Shown here: positions 13,474 to 19,412 of the stretch, one piece after another
Position numbering within the stretch: the first letter of the stretch is position 1
Layout: each line of letters opens with the position of its first letter
NCBI RefSeq assembly: GCF_001648475.1
Contig: NZ_LXSQ01000005.1
Location: 1 to 19,412 of the forward strand
Length of the DNA stretch: 19,412 nt
Direction: 5' to 3'
Source of the DNA: Eikenella halliae
Lineage (GTDB): Bacteria > Pseudomonadota > Gammaproteobacteria > Burkholderiales > Neisseriaceae
Translations under genes and position numbers: made by a program
Notes under the pieces: model-generated
The model's input: only the letters and a program-made list of their open reading frames with translations
Database searches by the model: none
What the model was told of the DNA's origin: nothing

Positions 13474-14133
13474 ATGCCTCAAACCTATTTTACCGCCGAC
13501 TGGCACTTCTCCCATCCCAACATCGCCCGATACTGCCCGCAATTCCGCCTGCAAAGCGATAACGCCGACGAGCTGAACGAATACCTGATCGACTGCTGGA
13601 ACCGCGTCGTTACCCCGCAAGACACTGTGTACAACCTCGGCGATGTCTGCTTTGCCAAAAAGCCCGCACACATCGAAGCCGTGCTGCAACGGCTTAACGG
13701 GCAACACCATTTGATCTACGGCAACCACGACTACCTGATTCGGCAAAACGAAGCACATTTCCTCAACACGCGCAAAGCCGACGGCAATCCGTTACTCTCG
13801 TCCGCCAGCCATTACCTGCGGCTCAAACTGCCCGAAATCAGTAATACCGCGATTTTGTGCCACTATCCTTTATACGAATGGGACGGCATCCACCACGGCC
13901 TATACCACCTCTACGGCCATCTGCACGACCGCATGGCCGCCGTCAAAGGACGCGCCCTCAATGTCGGCTGGGATATGCACGGCCGTTTCCTGACCGCACA
14001 GGATATTGACAGCTTCCTGCGCGACCTCCCTGCCGTGCAGTATTTCGACGACAAGCAAAACGTTATTGTCGGCAACAGCACGGAAGATGCGGCTGCAAAA
14101 ATTCGGGCGAGATTGGCAGCATTGAATGAATGA
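13474..14133 (+). CDS. Metallophosphoesterase (219 aa)
   Basis: The calcineurin-like motifs occur in order: D-x-H in FTADWHFSHPN (D9, H11), NLGDVCF (GD 56-57), YGNHDYL (83-89), ILCHYPLYEWDG and LYGHLHD. These residues hold two metal ions in the active site. Length and the YFTADWHFSHPNIARY start match the small phosphoesterases often found in phages and plasmids as well as chromosomes. The natural substrate is not known. No signal peptide, so cytoplasmic. The ATG at 13474 gives the standard start, but the bases before it contain only a weak ribosome-binding site (GAG). It converges on a second, unrelated metallophosphoesterase across an uptake-sequence terminator. Confidence 0.9.
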   Translation: MPQTYFTADWHFSHPNIARYCPQFRLQSDNADELNEYLIDCWNRVVTPQDTVYNLGDVCFAKKPAHIEAVLQRLNGQHHLIYGNHDYLIRQNEAHFLNTRKADGNPLLSSASHYLRLKLPEISNTAILCHYPLYEWDGIHHGLYHLYGHLHDRMAAVKGRALNVGWDMHGRFLTAQDIDSFLRDLPAVQYFDDKQNVIVGNSTEDAAAKIRARLAALNE

Positions 14134-14153
14134 GCTTTTATTTTAGAGATGAA

Positions 14154-14191
14154 TTTTCAGGTAGCCTTGAATGGTGTAGGCTACCTGAAAA
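14154..14191. terminator. Eikenella uptake-sequence terminator
   Basis: TTCAGGTAGCCT (14156-14167) and AGGCTACCTGAA (14178-14189), both exact, form a stem between two convergent genes, with T or A runs on each side, so it can work both ways. Confidence 0.8.
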
Positions 14192-14238
14192 ACAGTCGGC
14201 AAAACAAAAGGACGGGTTTTCAATCCATCCTTTCCGCA

Positions 14239-15111
14239 TCAGCAATACCGCCAAGTGTCCCGCATAAAATGAATGATCTCGTTTAACGGCACAGGCGAAA
14301 GCGTAAACAGCTTGTCCCCTTCCTGCTGCTCCACTTCCAGAATCAACATACAGCCTTCCGACAACTTGCCCTGTCGGTCAAATTCCAATTCTTTGATTTT
14401 GACCGACCGGGTGATACCGTTGTCCGCCAAGTTCTGCCGGTATGCCTCGCCCGTGTGCCCGTAAAAATGGTAGGCAAACGCCAGCTGGTCCAGCACATCG
14501 GCAATCTCTTCCGCGCCGTAACCGCTTTGGCTGTCGGCGGGCTGGTCGTGCGTTATCAACACATCGGGGTCGTGTTTGTTTTTCAGGCAGTCTTTAATAA
14601 AGCGGCGCAAGGTTTGCCGTTCATACTCCTGAATAAATTCACCGTGCGGCCGCTGTTTCCTATCGCCAATGCGCCCGATGCCGAGAATTTCCAACTGCTC
14701 GCCATTCTTCTGCAACACAAACGGTTCGCCCGTCTTCAGCACCCAAACGCGCTGATAAACATCAATCGGAAAAGCAGCCTGCACGCTTTGCCGTTCCAGT
14801 TCATCTAAAAATTCATGGTCTTCATGATTGCCGCGTACGCAGAGCATATTGAGGTTGAGCCGGTCGAGGAATTGCGCGATTGGCGGCTTGGCGTGCACAA
14901 AATCATTCATAAAGCCCAATTCGTCGCGGTCTCTCGCCGCATGACGCAGCGTGGCCTTGTCCATACGGCACTTATCCGGGAATGCGCCCATATCGCCGCA
15001 TTGGACAATTAAGTCTATGGATTTGCCGGTGGTTTGCTGGTAGTGGTGCGCCAGCTTGAAGGGGAGCAGGAATCTGCCGTGGATGTCGGCGAACAGGGCA
15101 AGGCGGATCAT
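14239..15111 (-). CDS. Metallophosphoesterase (290 aa)
   Basis: The motifs read LFADIHGRF (D9, H11), QCGDMGAF (GD 39-40), VRGNHEDHEF (GNHE at 94-97), LITHDQPAD and FYGHTGEAY, the metal-binding set of the calcineurin-like family with a GNHE variant. The protein begins MIRLALFADIHGRFLLPFKL with no signal peptide, so it is cytoplasmic. The substrate is not evident. The ATG at 15111 gives a start that fits the family; no clear Shine-Dalgarno sequence is seen upstream. An exact Kingella-type uptake word lies inside the gene (14772-14783), while the terminator after it is of the Eikenella type. Confidence 0.88.
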   Translation of the reverse strand: MIRLALFADIHGRFLLPFKLAHHYQQTTGKSIDLIVQCGDMGAFPDKCRMDKATLRHAARDRDELGFMNDFVHAKPPIAQFLDRLNLNMLCVRGNHEDHEFLDELERQSVQAAFPIDVYQRVWVLKTGEPFVLQKNGEQLEILGIGRIGDRKQRPHGEFIQEYERQTLRRFIKDCLKNKHDPDVLITHDQPADSQSGYGAEEIADVLDQLAFAYHFYGHTGEAYRQNLADNGITRSVKIKELEFDRQGKLSEGCMLILEVEQQEGDKLFTLSPVPLNEIIHFMRDTWRYC

Positions 15112-15180
15112 GGGAACGGTTGCAATTGAGTGATGGAAATAAAATGCAGAGATGGCGTGTCGGTCAATCGGAAAAATATT

Positions 15181-15215
15181 GGGGCTGTCCTAGATAACTA
15201 GGGAAATTCAATTCA
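15181..15215. other. Possible end of an insertion sequence
   Basis: GGGGCTGTCCTAGATAACTA begins a stretch that resembles terminal repeats of small neisserial insertion sequences and contains the small palindrome CCTAG-ATAA-CTAGG (15189-15202). No transposase follows. The match is from memory and weak. Confidence 0.2.
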
Positions 15216-15375
15216 AGTTAGAATTTAGACGGGCTGTTCATTTTTTGGATTTACCTGCAGGCTTCGTGTAGAGGTCGGCCGGGGTTGACTGCCTCCGTTT
15301 ACTGTTGTGGCCGACTATGCGGCCGTTTGGGGGTGAGCTCGCTGCCATCTTGGTGGCTGGAGTCGGTTTTGTACT

Positions 15376-15582
15376 GAAAATGCGGTTGAAGGCACGGTCA
15401 CTTGGCATTATCCCAAAAATGCGACTGCTGCGGCGGTATTATTTATTCAGCAGTTCACTGGTGTCGAGGATATCCCCGTCTCGGCTGACAGCAAGCTGGC
15501 TGCCATGTCGTCTGAATACTTGGGAGCTGATGATGTTGACACTAATTTCACCAGCAGTCGTTTAATACTACAACAAAGATAA
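15376..15582 (+). pseudogene. C-terminal remnant of an unknown gene
   Basis: The frame from about 15376 reads ENAVEGTVTWHYPKNATAAA, then VLFIQQFTGVEDIPVSADSK and SSEYLGADDVDTNFTSS, with a TAA at 15580-15582. It looks like a genuine protein end. No start codon or ribosome-binding site precedes it in frame (a stop lies at 15334-15336). A neighbouring frame upstream reads GELAAILVAGVGFV, and TVVADYAAVWG lies in yet another, so the gene is frameshifted and 5'-truncated. The family is not recognised. It accounts for most of the gap between 15112 and 15632. Confidence 0.45.
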
Positions 15583-15632
15583 AAGGAAATTTGGAATGAA
15601 AAACTATCCCAAATGTCCTTTTAGCCAAAAAT

Positions 15633-16379
15633 TTACAAAGTAATACCGTTGTCCACTACCAATACTTGCCCTATCGTGCCATCGGACTCGTCAGAGGCAA
15701 AGAACAAAATTGCCTGTGCCTGCTGGATAGCAGGAGTATGTGGCAAGCCCATATTCATGTGTTTGGCGCATTGCTCAGCGAATTCATCGAAGGTGGCGAG
15801 TTTTTCCGGTGTGTTAAGCGGAGTGGGGGTAGGGCCTGGACAAACTGCATTGCAGCGTATGCCTTTGCCCGCAAACTGGATGGCAATATTTTTGGTCATA
15901 CCAAGCAGTGCACTTTTGGCAGCTGAATAGGAAATGCCTGCTGAACCGAATACACCGCCGATGGAAGACACGTTTACAATCGACCCTTTTGTCATATGCT
16001 CCAATGCTGCCTTGGTTAGATAGAATACAGAGGTTTGATCGGTAAGGATAACCTCGTCCCACCATGCGGTGCTGCATTTGGTAATTGGCATATGTTTGTC
16101 GGCGATGCCTGCGTTGTTTACCAAAATATCGATGCGGCCAAAGTTTTTTACAGTTTCTTCAATTAGATGGCGGCAGTCAGCTTCAATAGTCACGTCGGCG
16201 GGAACAATGGCACATTTACCACCGGCAGCACGAATTTCAGCTTCCACATTTGCCAATTTCTCCTTGCTGCGGGCAGTCAAGATGACCGTAGCACCTTCGC
16301 GGGCAAATAGTTTGGCGGTTTCTTCGCCGATACCAGAACTAGAACCAGTAACAATAGCAATTTTGTCTTTCAATCTCAT
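15633..16379 (-). CDS. Short-chain dehydrogenase/reductase (248 aa)
   Basis: A classical SDR: TGSSSGIG (residues 11-18) binds the NAD(P) cofactor, NNAG at 88-91 stabilises the fold, and the catalytic residues are S138, Y151 and K155 (VSSIGG and YSAAK). It should interconvert an alcohol and a ketone. The usual fourth catalytic residue, an asparagine five places before the VF of helix 4, appears to be aspartate (D114 in LTDQTSVFY). The end GTIGQVLVVDNGITL is the normal SDR finish. The start has AAAGGAAATATC before the ATG at 16379. It is the third gene of a minus-strand operon, 37 bases after an MFS carrier, so its substrate is probably what the carrier imports. It resembles FabG-like enzymes but is not next to fatty acid genes. 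Confidence 0.92.
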   Translation of the reverse strand: MRLKDKIAIVTGSSSGIGEETAKLFAREGATVILTARSKEKLANVEAEIRAAGGKCAIVPADVTIEADCRHLIEETVKNFGRIDILVNNAGIADKHMPITKCSTAWWDEVILTDQTSVFYLTKAALEHMTKGSIVNVSSIGGVFGSAGISYSAAKSALLGMTKNIAIQFAGKGIRCNAVCPGPTPTPLNTPEKLATFDEFAEQCAKHMNMGLPHTPAIQQAQAILFFASDESDGTIGQVLVVDNGITL

Positions 16380-16416
16380 GATATTTCCTTTATCTATAAG
16401 TAATTTAATATGAAAA

Positions 16417-17658
16417 TTATTGTTCTTTAACCGGAGTTAGATCGGTCATCCAAATCAGTACCAAGGTTATTGCGCCGATAGCAATCAGCAACATATACGC
16501 ACCGGTATAACCGCCAAAAATAGTCAGCCCGAATGCTAAGATGGAGAAAGCACAACAGCGCACTACCGATTGCACGGGGTGGACAATACCTAAAGCCTTA
16601 ATATATGCAGCACGCGGAAATTTAGTGGAGACGAAAGCAGTGCTGTAATTGGTAGCGCCGGGTAGTGCTAAGCCAATCATGGCCAACGAAAGCAGCAGGA
16701 CGGTGGAGTTATTAGTAATATTCAAGCCGATGGCCACCATCCACCAAACGGTGTAAATCAGCAGAGCGTTTTTAATACCGACTTTGTTATTCAACCAGCC
16801 CCAGCCATATGCACCAAACGTACCAAACAGGGCAGACGCGCTCATATAGAAAATTGCTTTTTCCATTGGGAAACCAAGCTCTAACAGGCGCGGTACCATC
16901 TGGCTAACTACGCCAACCAACATAATGTAAATCATGCCGGTAGACACACCCATAAGCCAAATATCTTTCATTTTCATCAATTGGCCATTGGTCAGACTGC
17001 TGGCTTTTGGTGCAGGTTCGGCAGATACCGGAGCAGGCTCGTTATCAGGCAGCAGCCCCACATCTTCAGGTCTGTTGGCAATCAGCAAACCAACTACCAA
17101 GGCCAAAGCCACCATAATCACCGACATAATCCAAAAGCCGTGTGGTACGGTAAACATGGCAAACGATGCAGCCAACACCGGCACGAAAAACGCGCTGGAA
17201 AAAGTTTGACCGAAGGTAATAAATCCTAGAGCCAAGGCCTGTTTGCGTACAAACCAGTTTGCTACGAGCCCTGTGCCGCCCACATAAGCCGCACCAGTAC
17301 CAAAAAAGCTCACTCCTGCAAACAACAGCGCAAAGCTCAAGATGGAATTGGCGTAACCTAACAGGCCAAAACATATGGCACAGGCCAGGCAGGAAAGTAC
17401 TATATTAAATTTCAACCCCTTTTTCTCAATTGCCCACGAGAAAATCGGTGCAGCGGGAATGGCTGCCCATGAGGCAGGGGTGACATAAAACAGCAGTTCT
17501 TTGTAATCCAGGTTATAAAGTTTGGACAATTCTGGTAGGCTTACGTTCAGGCCGTGTGTACAGGCACCAGCCATCACCCAAAACATACATGCCTGCATGA
17601 GGATGACTGTCCAGCCCTGTTTGCCGAAATTGAGGCTGGGTTTGGCTTCGGTATTCAT
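16417..17658 (-). CDS. MFS transporter (413 aa)
   Basis: The ATG at 17658 (MNTEAKPSLNFGKQGWTVIL) is chosen over an upstream one at 17700 because GGAAG lies before it and the family start fits. About 12 hydrophobic helices are split by a central cytoplasmic loop (NRPEDVGLLPDNEPAPVSAE and onward) around residues 195-235. The 'PEDVGLLPD' motif ahead of the loop is common in MFS carriers of organic acids, including the oxalate/formate-type group. Helices carry the usual glycine-rich motifs such as GTGAAYVGGTGLVANWFVRK. It probably sits in the inner membrane and imports a small organic acid or carbonyl compound. It lies between a 6-oxocamphor hydrolase-like gene and an SDR gene on the same strand. 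The substrate cannot be read from the sequence. Confidence 0.88.
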   Translation of the reverse strand: MNTEAKPSLNFGKQGWTVILMQACMFWVMAGACTHGLNVSLPELSKLYNLDYKELLFYVTPASWAAIPAAPIFSWAIEKKGLKFNIVLSCLACAICFGLLGYANSILSFALLFAGVSFFGTGAAYVGGTGLVANWFVRKQALALGFITFGQTFSSAFFVPVLAASFAMFTVPHGFWIMSVIMVALALVVGLLIANRPEDVGLLPDNEPAPVSAEPAPKASSLTNGQLMKMKDIWLMGVSTGMIYIMLVGVVSQMVPRLLELGFPMEKAIFYMSASALFGTFGAYGWGWLNNKVGIKNALLIYTVWWMVAIGLNITNNSTVLLLSLAMIGLALPGATNYSTAFVSTKFPRAAYIKALGIVHPVQSVVRCCAFSILAFGLTIFGGYTGAYMLLIAIGAITLVLIWMTDLTPVKEQ

Positions 17659-17705
17659 GATGCAGCTTCCGTATAAATAGCAGTATTTGAAAAATACCAA
17701 CTGAA

Positions 17706-17737
17706 AACGGGGTGCCCATTATTGAGCTAACCCCGTT
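17706..17737 (-). terminator. Hairpin between crotonase and MFS genes
   Basis: AACGGGGT (17706-17713) and ACCCCGTT (17730-17737) pair perfectly, with a 16-base loop. On the minus strand TTTTCAG follows. It could partly end transcription after the first gene, so that the crotonase is made in excess of the carrier. Confidence 0.5.
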
Positions 17738-17782
17738 ATTTTGCTCAATCAGAAGAGCGATAATCTCAGCAAGGTAAATAAC

Positions 17783-18778
17783 TTACTTGATCTCGTCCTC
17801 TTCTTGGCCACCATTCAAGCGCGGACGAATTACTTTGCCTTTCTTCTCGGCAGCGATTACCAGAGCAGCTTCTTCTTTGGCCTGATCCCAGAAACTGGCT
17901 TCGTGCGGAGAGTGTTCGGTGGCAGTTACGAACATTTCAGTGGCGAAAGAACTGCGCAGTTCTTTGGCGATGTCTTCTTTCCAAGGCTGACGCAAAATCT
18001 GGGTAGTGATGCGGCGGGTTACACGGGTACCAGTTTGCATAATCAGGTCGGCGATTTCCCAAGCGCGTTTGTAGGCAGCTTCGGTGTCGGTGCAGATCTC
18101 GTTGATCATGCCCAGTTTCAGTGCCTTGCGGGCAGTGATGATTTCACCAGTCAGCTCTGCATAGGCGAAGCGTTTGCGACCCATCAGTTCACGCCAAGCG
18201 ATTTGTACGCCGTCACCGGGCACCATGTTGGTACGGAAGTGCATTTCAGTGGTCCAAGCATCTTCGGTAGCGAGGGTGATGTCGCTGAACAGTACCAAGT
18301 CAGAGTGGAAGGTGGCGCCGGTCCATACGCCGATGGTGGGCACCTCGACGTCGAAAATCTGGCCTTCAATGTCGTTGGTGTCGTCGTAGTATTGGTATTC
18401 GTACATACGCCAAGACACATCAGGATCGGAGGCAAACTCGATAGCGGGCTGCCATTCGCCTTTTTCATTGGTGCGGCCGATGCCTTTGAAGGTATCCGGG
18501 CCGATACCGCCCAAAATGATGACTTCATTATCGGGATCGCGGCCGGCCCAGTTGAAGAAATAGTGTAGGCCTTGATGCAGCTCAGCACTCCATTGCACGG
18601 GGCCGCCGTTGGTATGCATACGGGCTTCCAAAATGCCGCGTTCGCGTTTCATTTGGATGCAGCCTTTCAGAATTTCGGAATACTCCTCAAAGGGCATATG
18701 AGGAATGGTTTTCAGCTCTTTGTGGGACAGTTCTTTGCGTTTGCCGGAATCGTTTTCGTAGTTGCCTTTAATAGCCAT
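17783..18778 (-). CDS. Crotonase-fold hydrolase, 6-oxocamphor hydrolase-like (331 aa)
   Basis: The crotonase fold is recognisable from DNEVIILGGIGPDTFKG (residues 83-99) to ELTGEIITARKALKLGMINE (208-227). Parts resemble 6-oxocamphor hydrolase, which splits a carbon-carbon bond of a cyclic beta-diketone without coenzyme A. Matching pieces are VQWSAELHQGL, FHSDLVLFSDITLA and MHFRTNMVPGDGVQIAW. As I recall, the catalytic residues of that enzyme are His122, His145 and Asp154; His158, His180 and Asp189 here take the same places, with the same nine-residue gap between the last two, and W63 matches its substrate-site tryptophan. The protein is about 70 residues longer than that enzyme, with extra N-terminal (1-40) and C-terminal (290-331, charged) parts. 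The ATG at 18778 follows AGGAGC at seven bases. It is the first gene of the operon. An ordinary enoyl-CoA hydratase remains the alternative. Confidence 0.82.
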   Translation of the reverse strand: MAIKGNYENDSGKRKELSHKELKTIPHMPFEEYSEILKGCIQMKRERGILEARMHTNGGPVQWSAELHQGLHYFFNWAGRDPDNEVIILGGIGPDTFKGIGRTNEKGEWQPAIEFASDPDVSWRMYEYQYYDDTNDIEGQIFDVEVPTIGVWTGATFHSDLVLFSDITLATEDAWTTEMHFRTNMVPGDGVQIAWRELMGRKRFAYAELTGEIITARKALKLGMINEICTDTEAAYKRAWEIADLIMQTGTRVTRRITTQILRQPWKEDIAKELRSSFATEMFVTATEHSPHEASFWDQAKEEAALVIAAEKKGKVIRPRLNGGQEEDEIK

Positions 18779-18915
18779 GATATTGCTCCTAAAACAGGGT
18801 GGGAAAAGAAACGGGTTTCAGCAAACCAACACACAAAATGGCGTTGCGCTGAAAGTGGCGGCAGATTAACGCCCGCCCCTTGCGGCTGTGAAATTCTATT
18901 TCGGTTTTTTGTTAT

Positions 18916-18963
18916 GCTATATAAGAATACATTTTTATAAACAATATGTTAATCATGATTGTT
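18916..18963 (-). promoter_or_regulatory. Promoter and operator candidate of the crotonase operon
   Basis: On the minus strand TTGTTT (18939-18944) lies 17 bases from TATAGC (18916-18921). The inverted repeat AACAAT (18940-18945) and ATTGTT (18958-18963), centred on the palindrome AATCATGATT, overlaps the -35 element. It could bind a regulator. The leader would be about 130 bases and contains nothing else recognisable. Confidence 0.35.
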
Positions 18964-18993
18964 AGATGAATACCTGCCGATTTACACAAATTT

Positions 18994-19030
18994 AAAGGCT
19001 ACCTGAAACCAGATTCAGGTAGCCTTTTTC
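18994..19030. terminator. Eikenella uptake-sequence terminator
   Basis: AAAGGCTACCTGAA (18994-19007) and TTCAGGTAGCCTTT (19014-19027) form a perfect 14-bp stem with a six-base loop, followed by TTTC. On the minus strand it follows the transposase gene and separates it from the crotonase operon. Confidence 0.8.
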
Positions 19031-19099
19031 AGCTTGGTTGTGCCCATGCCTTTAGTCGATACTCAAAAGCGATTATGTTTCACACAGAGCAGCACAATC

Positions 19100-19412
19100 T
19101 ATAGTCAATTAAAATCAAAATAGGACAGTAACGCATCGTCAAATCGGGCGTAATCAGACAATACGGTTCGAAGATACCGCTTAATATTCGCCCACACCTT
19201 CTCAATCGGGTTGAGTTCGGGTGAATAAGGTGCAAGAGGCAATACCTTATGTCCCAATTTTTCTGCCATTTCCCGTAAGACACCCATACGGTGAAATCGT
19301 GCATTATCTAAAATAATCACCGATTTTTGAGTCAATGCGGGCAGTAGGCATTGCTGAAACCACGCTTCAAAAAAGACTCCGGTCATCGTATTTTGATAAA
19401 CCATCGGAGCAA
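19100..19412 (-). mobile_element. IS630-family insertion sequence, one end (runs off the window)
   Basis: The element is defined by the transposase gene and by TATAGTCAATTAAAATCAAA at 19100-19119, which looks like its terminal repeat: it begins with TA, the target of this family, and overlaps the end of the gene. The other end lies beyond the window. Confidence 0.7.
19105..19412 (-). CDS. IS630-family transposase, C-terminal part
   Basis: The visible 101 or so residues enter from the right edge in frame (APMVYQNTMTG) and end at a TGA at 19105. They hold two catalytic blocks of the DDE_3 fold: SVIILDNARFHR, with the second aspartate, and LAPYSPELNPIEKVWANIKR, with the glutamate. The order and spacing are those of IS630-type transposases, which cut and paste into TA sites. 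In many members this domain is a separate frame joined by a frameshift to an N-terminal helix-turn-helix part, which cannot be checked here. The gene end lies inside the terminal repeat. Whether the element is active is not known. Confidence 0.92.
   Translation of the reverse strand, partial: APMVYQNTMTGVFFEAWFQQCLLPALTQKSVIILDNARFHRMGVLREMAEKLGHKVLPLAPYSPELNPIEKVWANIKRYLRTVLSDYARFDDALLSYFDFN

Noticed and set aside
17741..18568. Long plus-strand open frame opposite the crotonase gene
   Set aside because: It mirrors a well-supported minus-strand gene with conserved catalytic residues and has no family match; long antisense frames are common in GC-rich coding sequence.
152..19027. Regularly recurring GGCTACCTGAAA words as a CRISPR array or a dispersed insertion element
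   Set aside because: They are 12-base words in inverted pairs between genes with no regular spacing, which fits DNA uptake sequences.

Overview
The window looks like a chromosome segment of a Neisseriaceae bacterium, most likely Eikenella or a close relative. The main clue is the DNA uptake sequence AGGCTACCTGAA (the Eikenella dialect, AG-eikDUS), which occurs many times, often as inverted pairs between genes. A Correia repeat at 965-1070 also points to this family. A Kingella-type uptake word (AAGCAGCCTGCA, AA-king3DUS) and the Neisseria-type word (AGGCCGTCTGAA) appear as well, in specific blocks, which suggests a mosaic built by natural transformation.

Layout. (a) 1-3900, mainly minus strand: the tail of a metallophosphoesterase, a truncated TpsA/CdiA-type haemagglutinin fragment, a Correia element, then an orphan WHH-type HNH nuclease toxin tip (3282-3767) followed by four tandem immunity-like genes (three intact, the last frameshifted and truncated). 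(b) 3900-6000: a gene graveyard with broken open stretches on both strands, a direct repeat and an AT-rich tract. (c) 6019-7248: an AAA_14/DUF4143 ATPase behind a long palindrome. (d) 7272-10349: an unknown 470-residue protein diverging from a AAA+ ATPase, with a convergent XRE regulator that carries its own palindromic operator; this is the best candidate here for an undescribed module. (e) 10471-12398: small lipoproteins, a TM2 protein and a secreted protein. (f) 12526-15111: an unknown protein with an internal duplication and two metallophosphoesterases. (g) 15181-15582: a decayed gene remnant. (h) 15633-18778, minus strand: a catabolic-looking operon of a crotonase-fold protein resembling 6-oxocamphor hydrolase, an MFS carrier and a short-chain dehydrogenase. 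(i) 19100-19412: one end of an IS630-family element.

How the genes may work together. The toxin tip and its immunity array fit contact-dependent competition between sibling strains, with silent cassettes and spare immunity genes. The operon in (h) reads as uptake (MFS), alcohol/ketone redox (SDR) and carbon-carbon cleavage of a beta-diketone (crotonase). The terminal sequence of the IS630 element resembles the ends of the Correia repeat, so the two may be an autonomous and a non-autonomous pair.

All assignments were made by reading the sequence; no database was searched.
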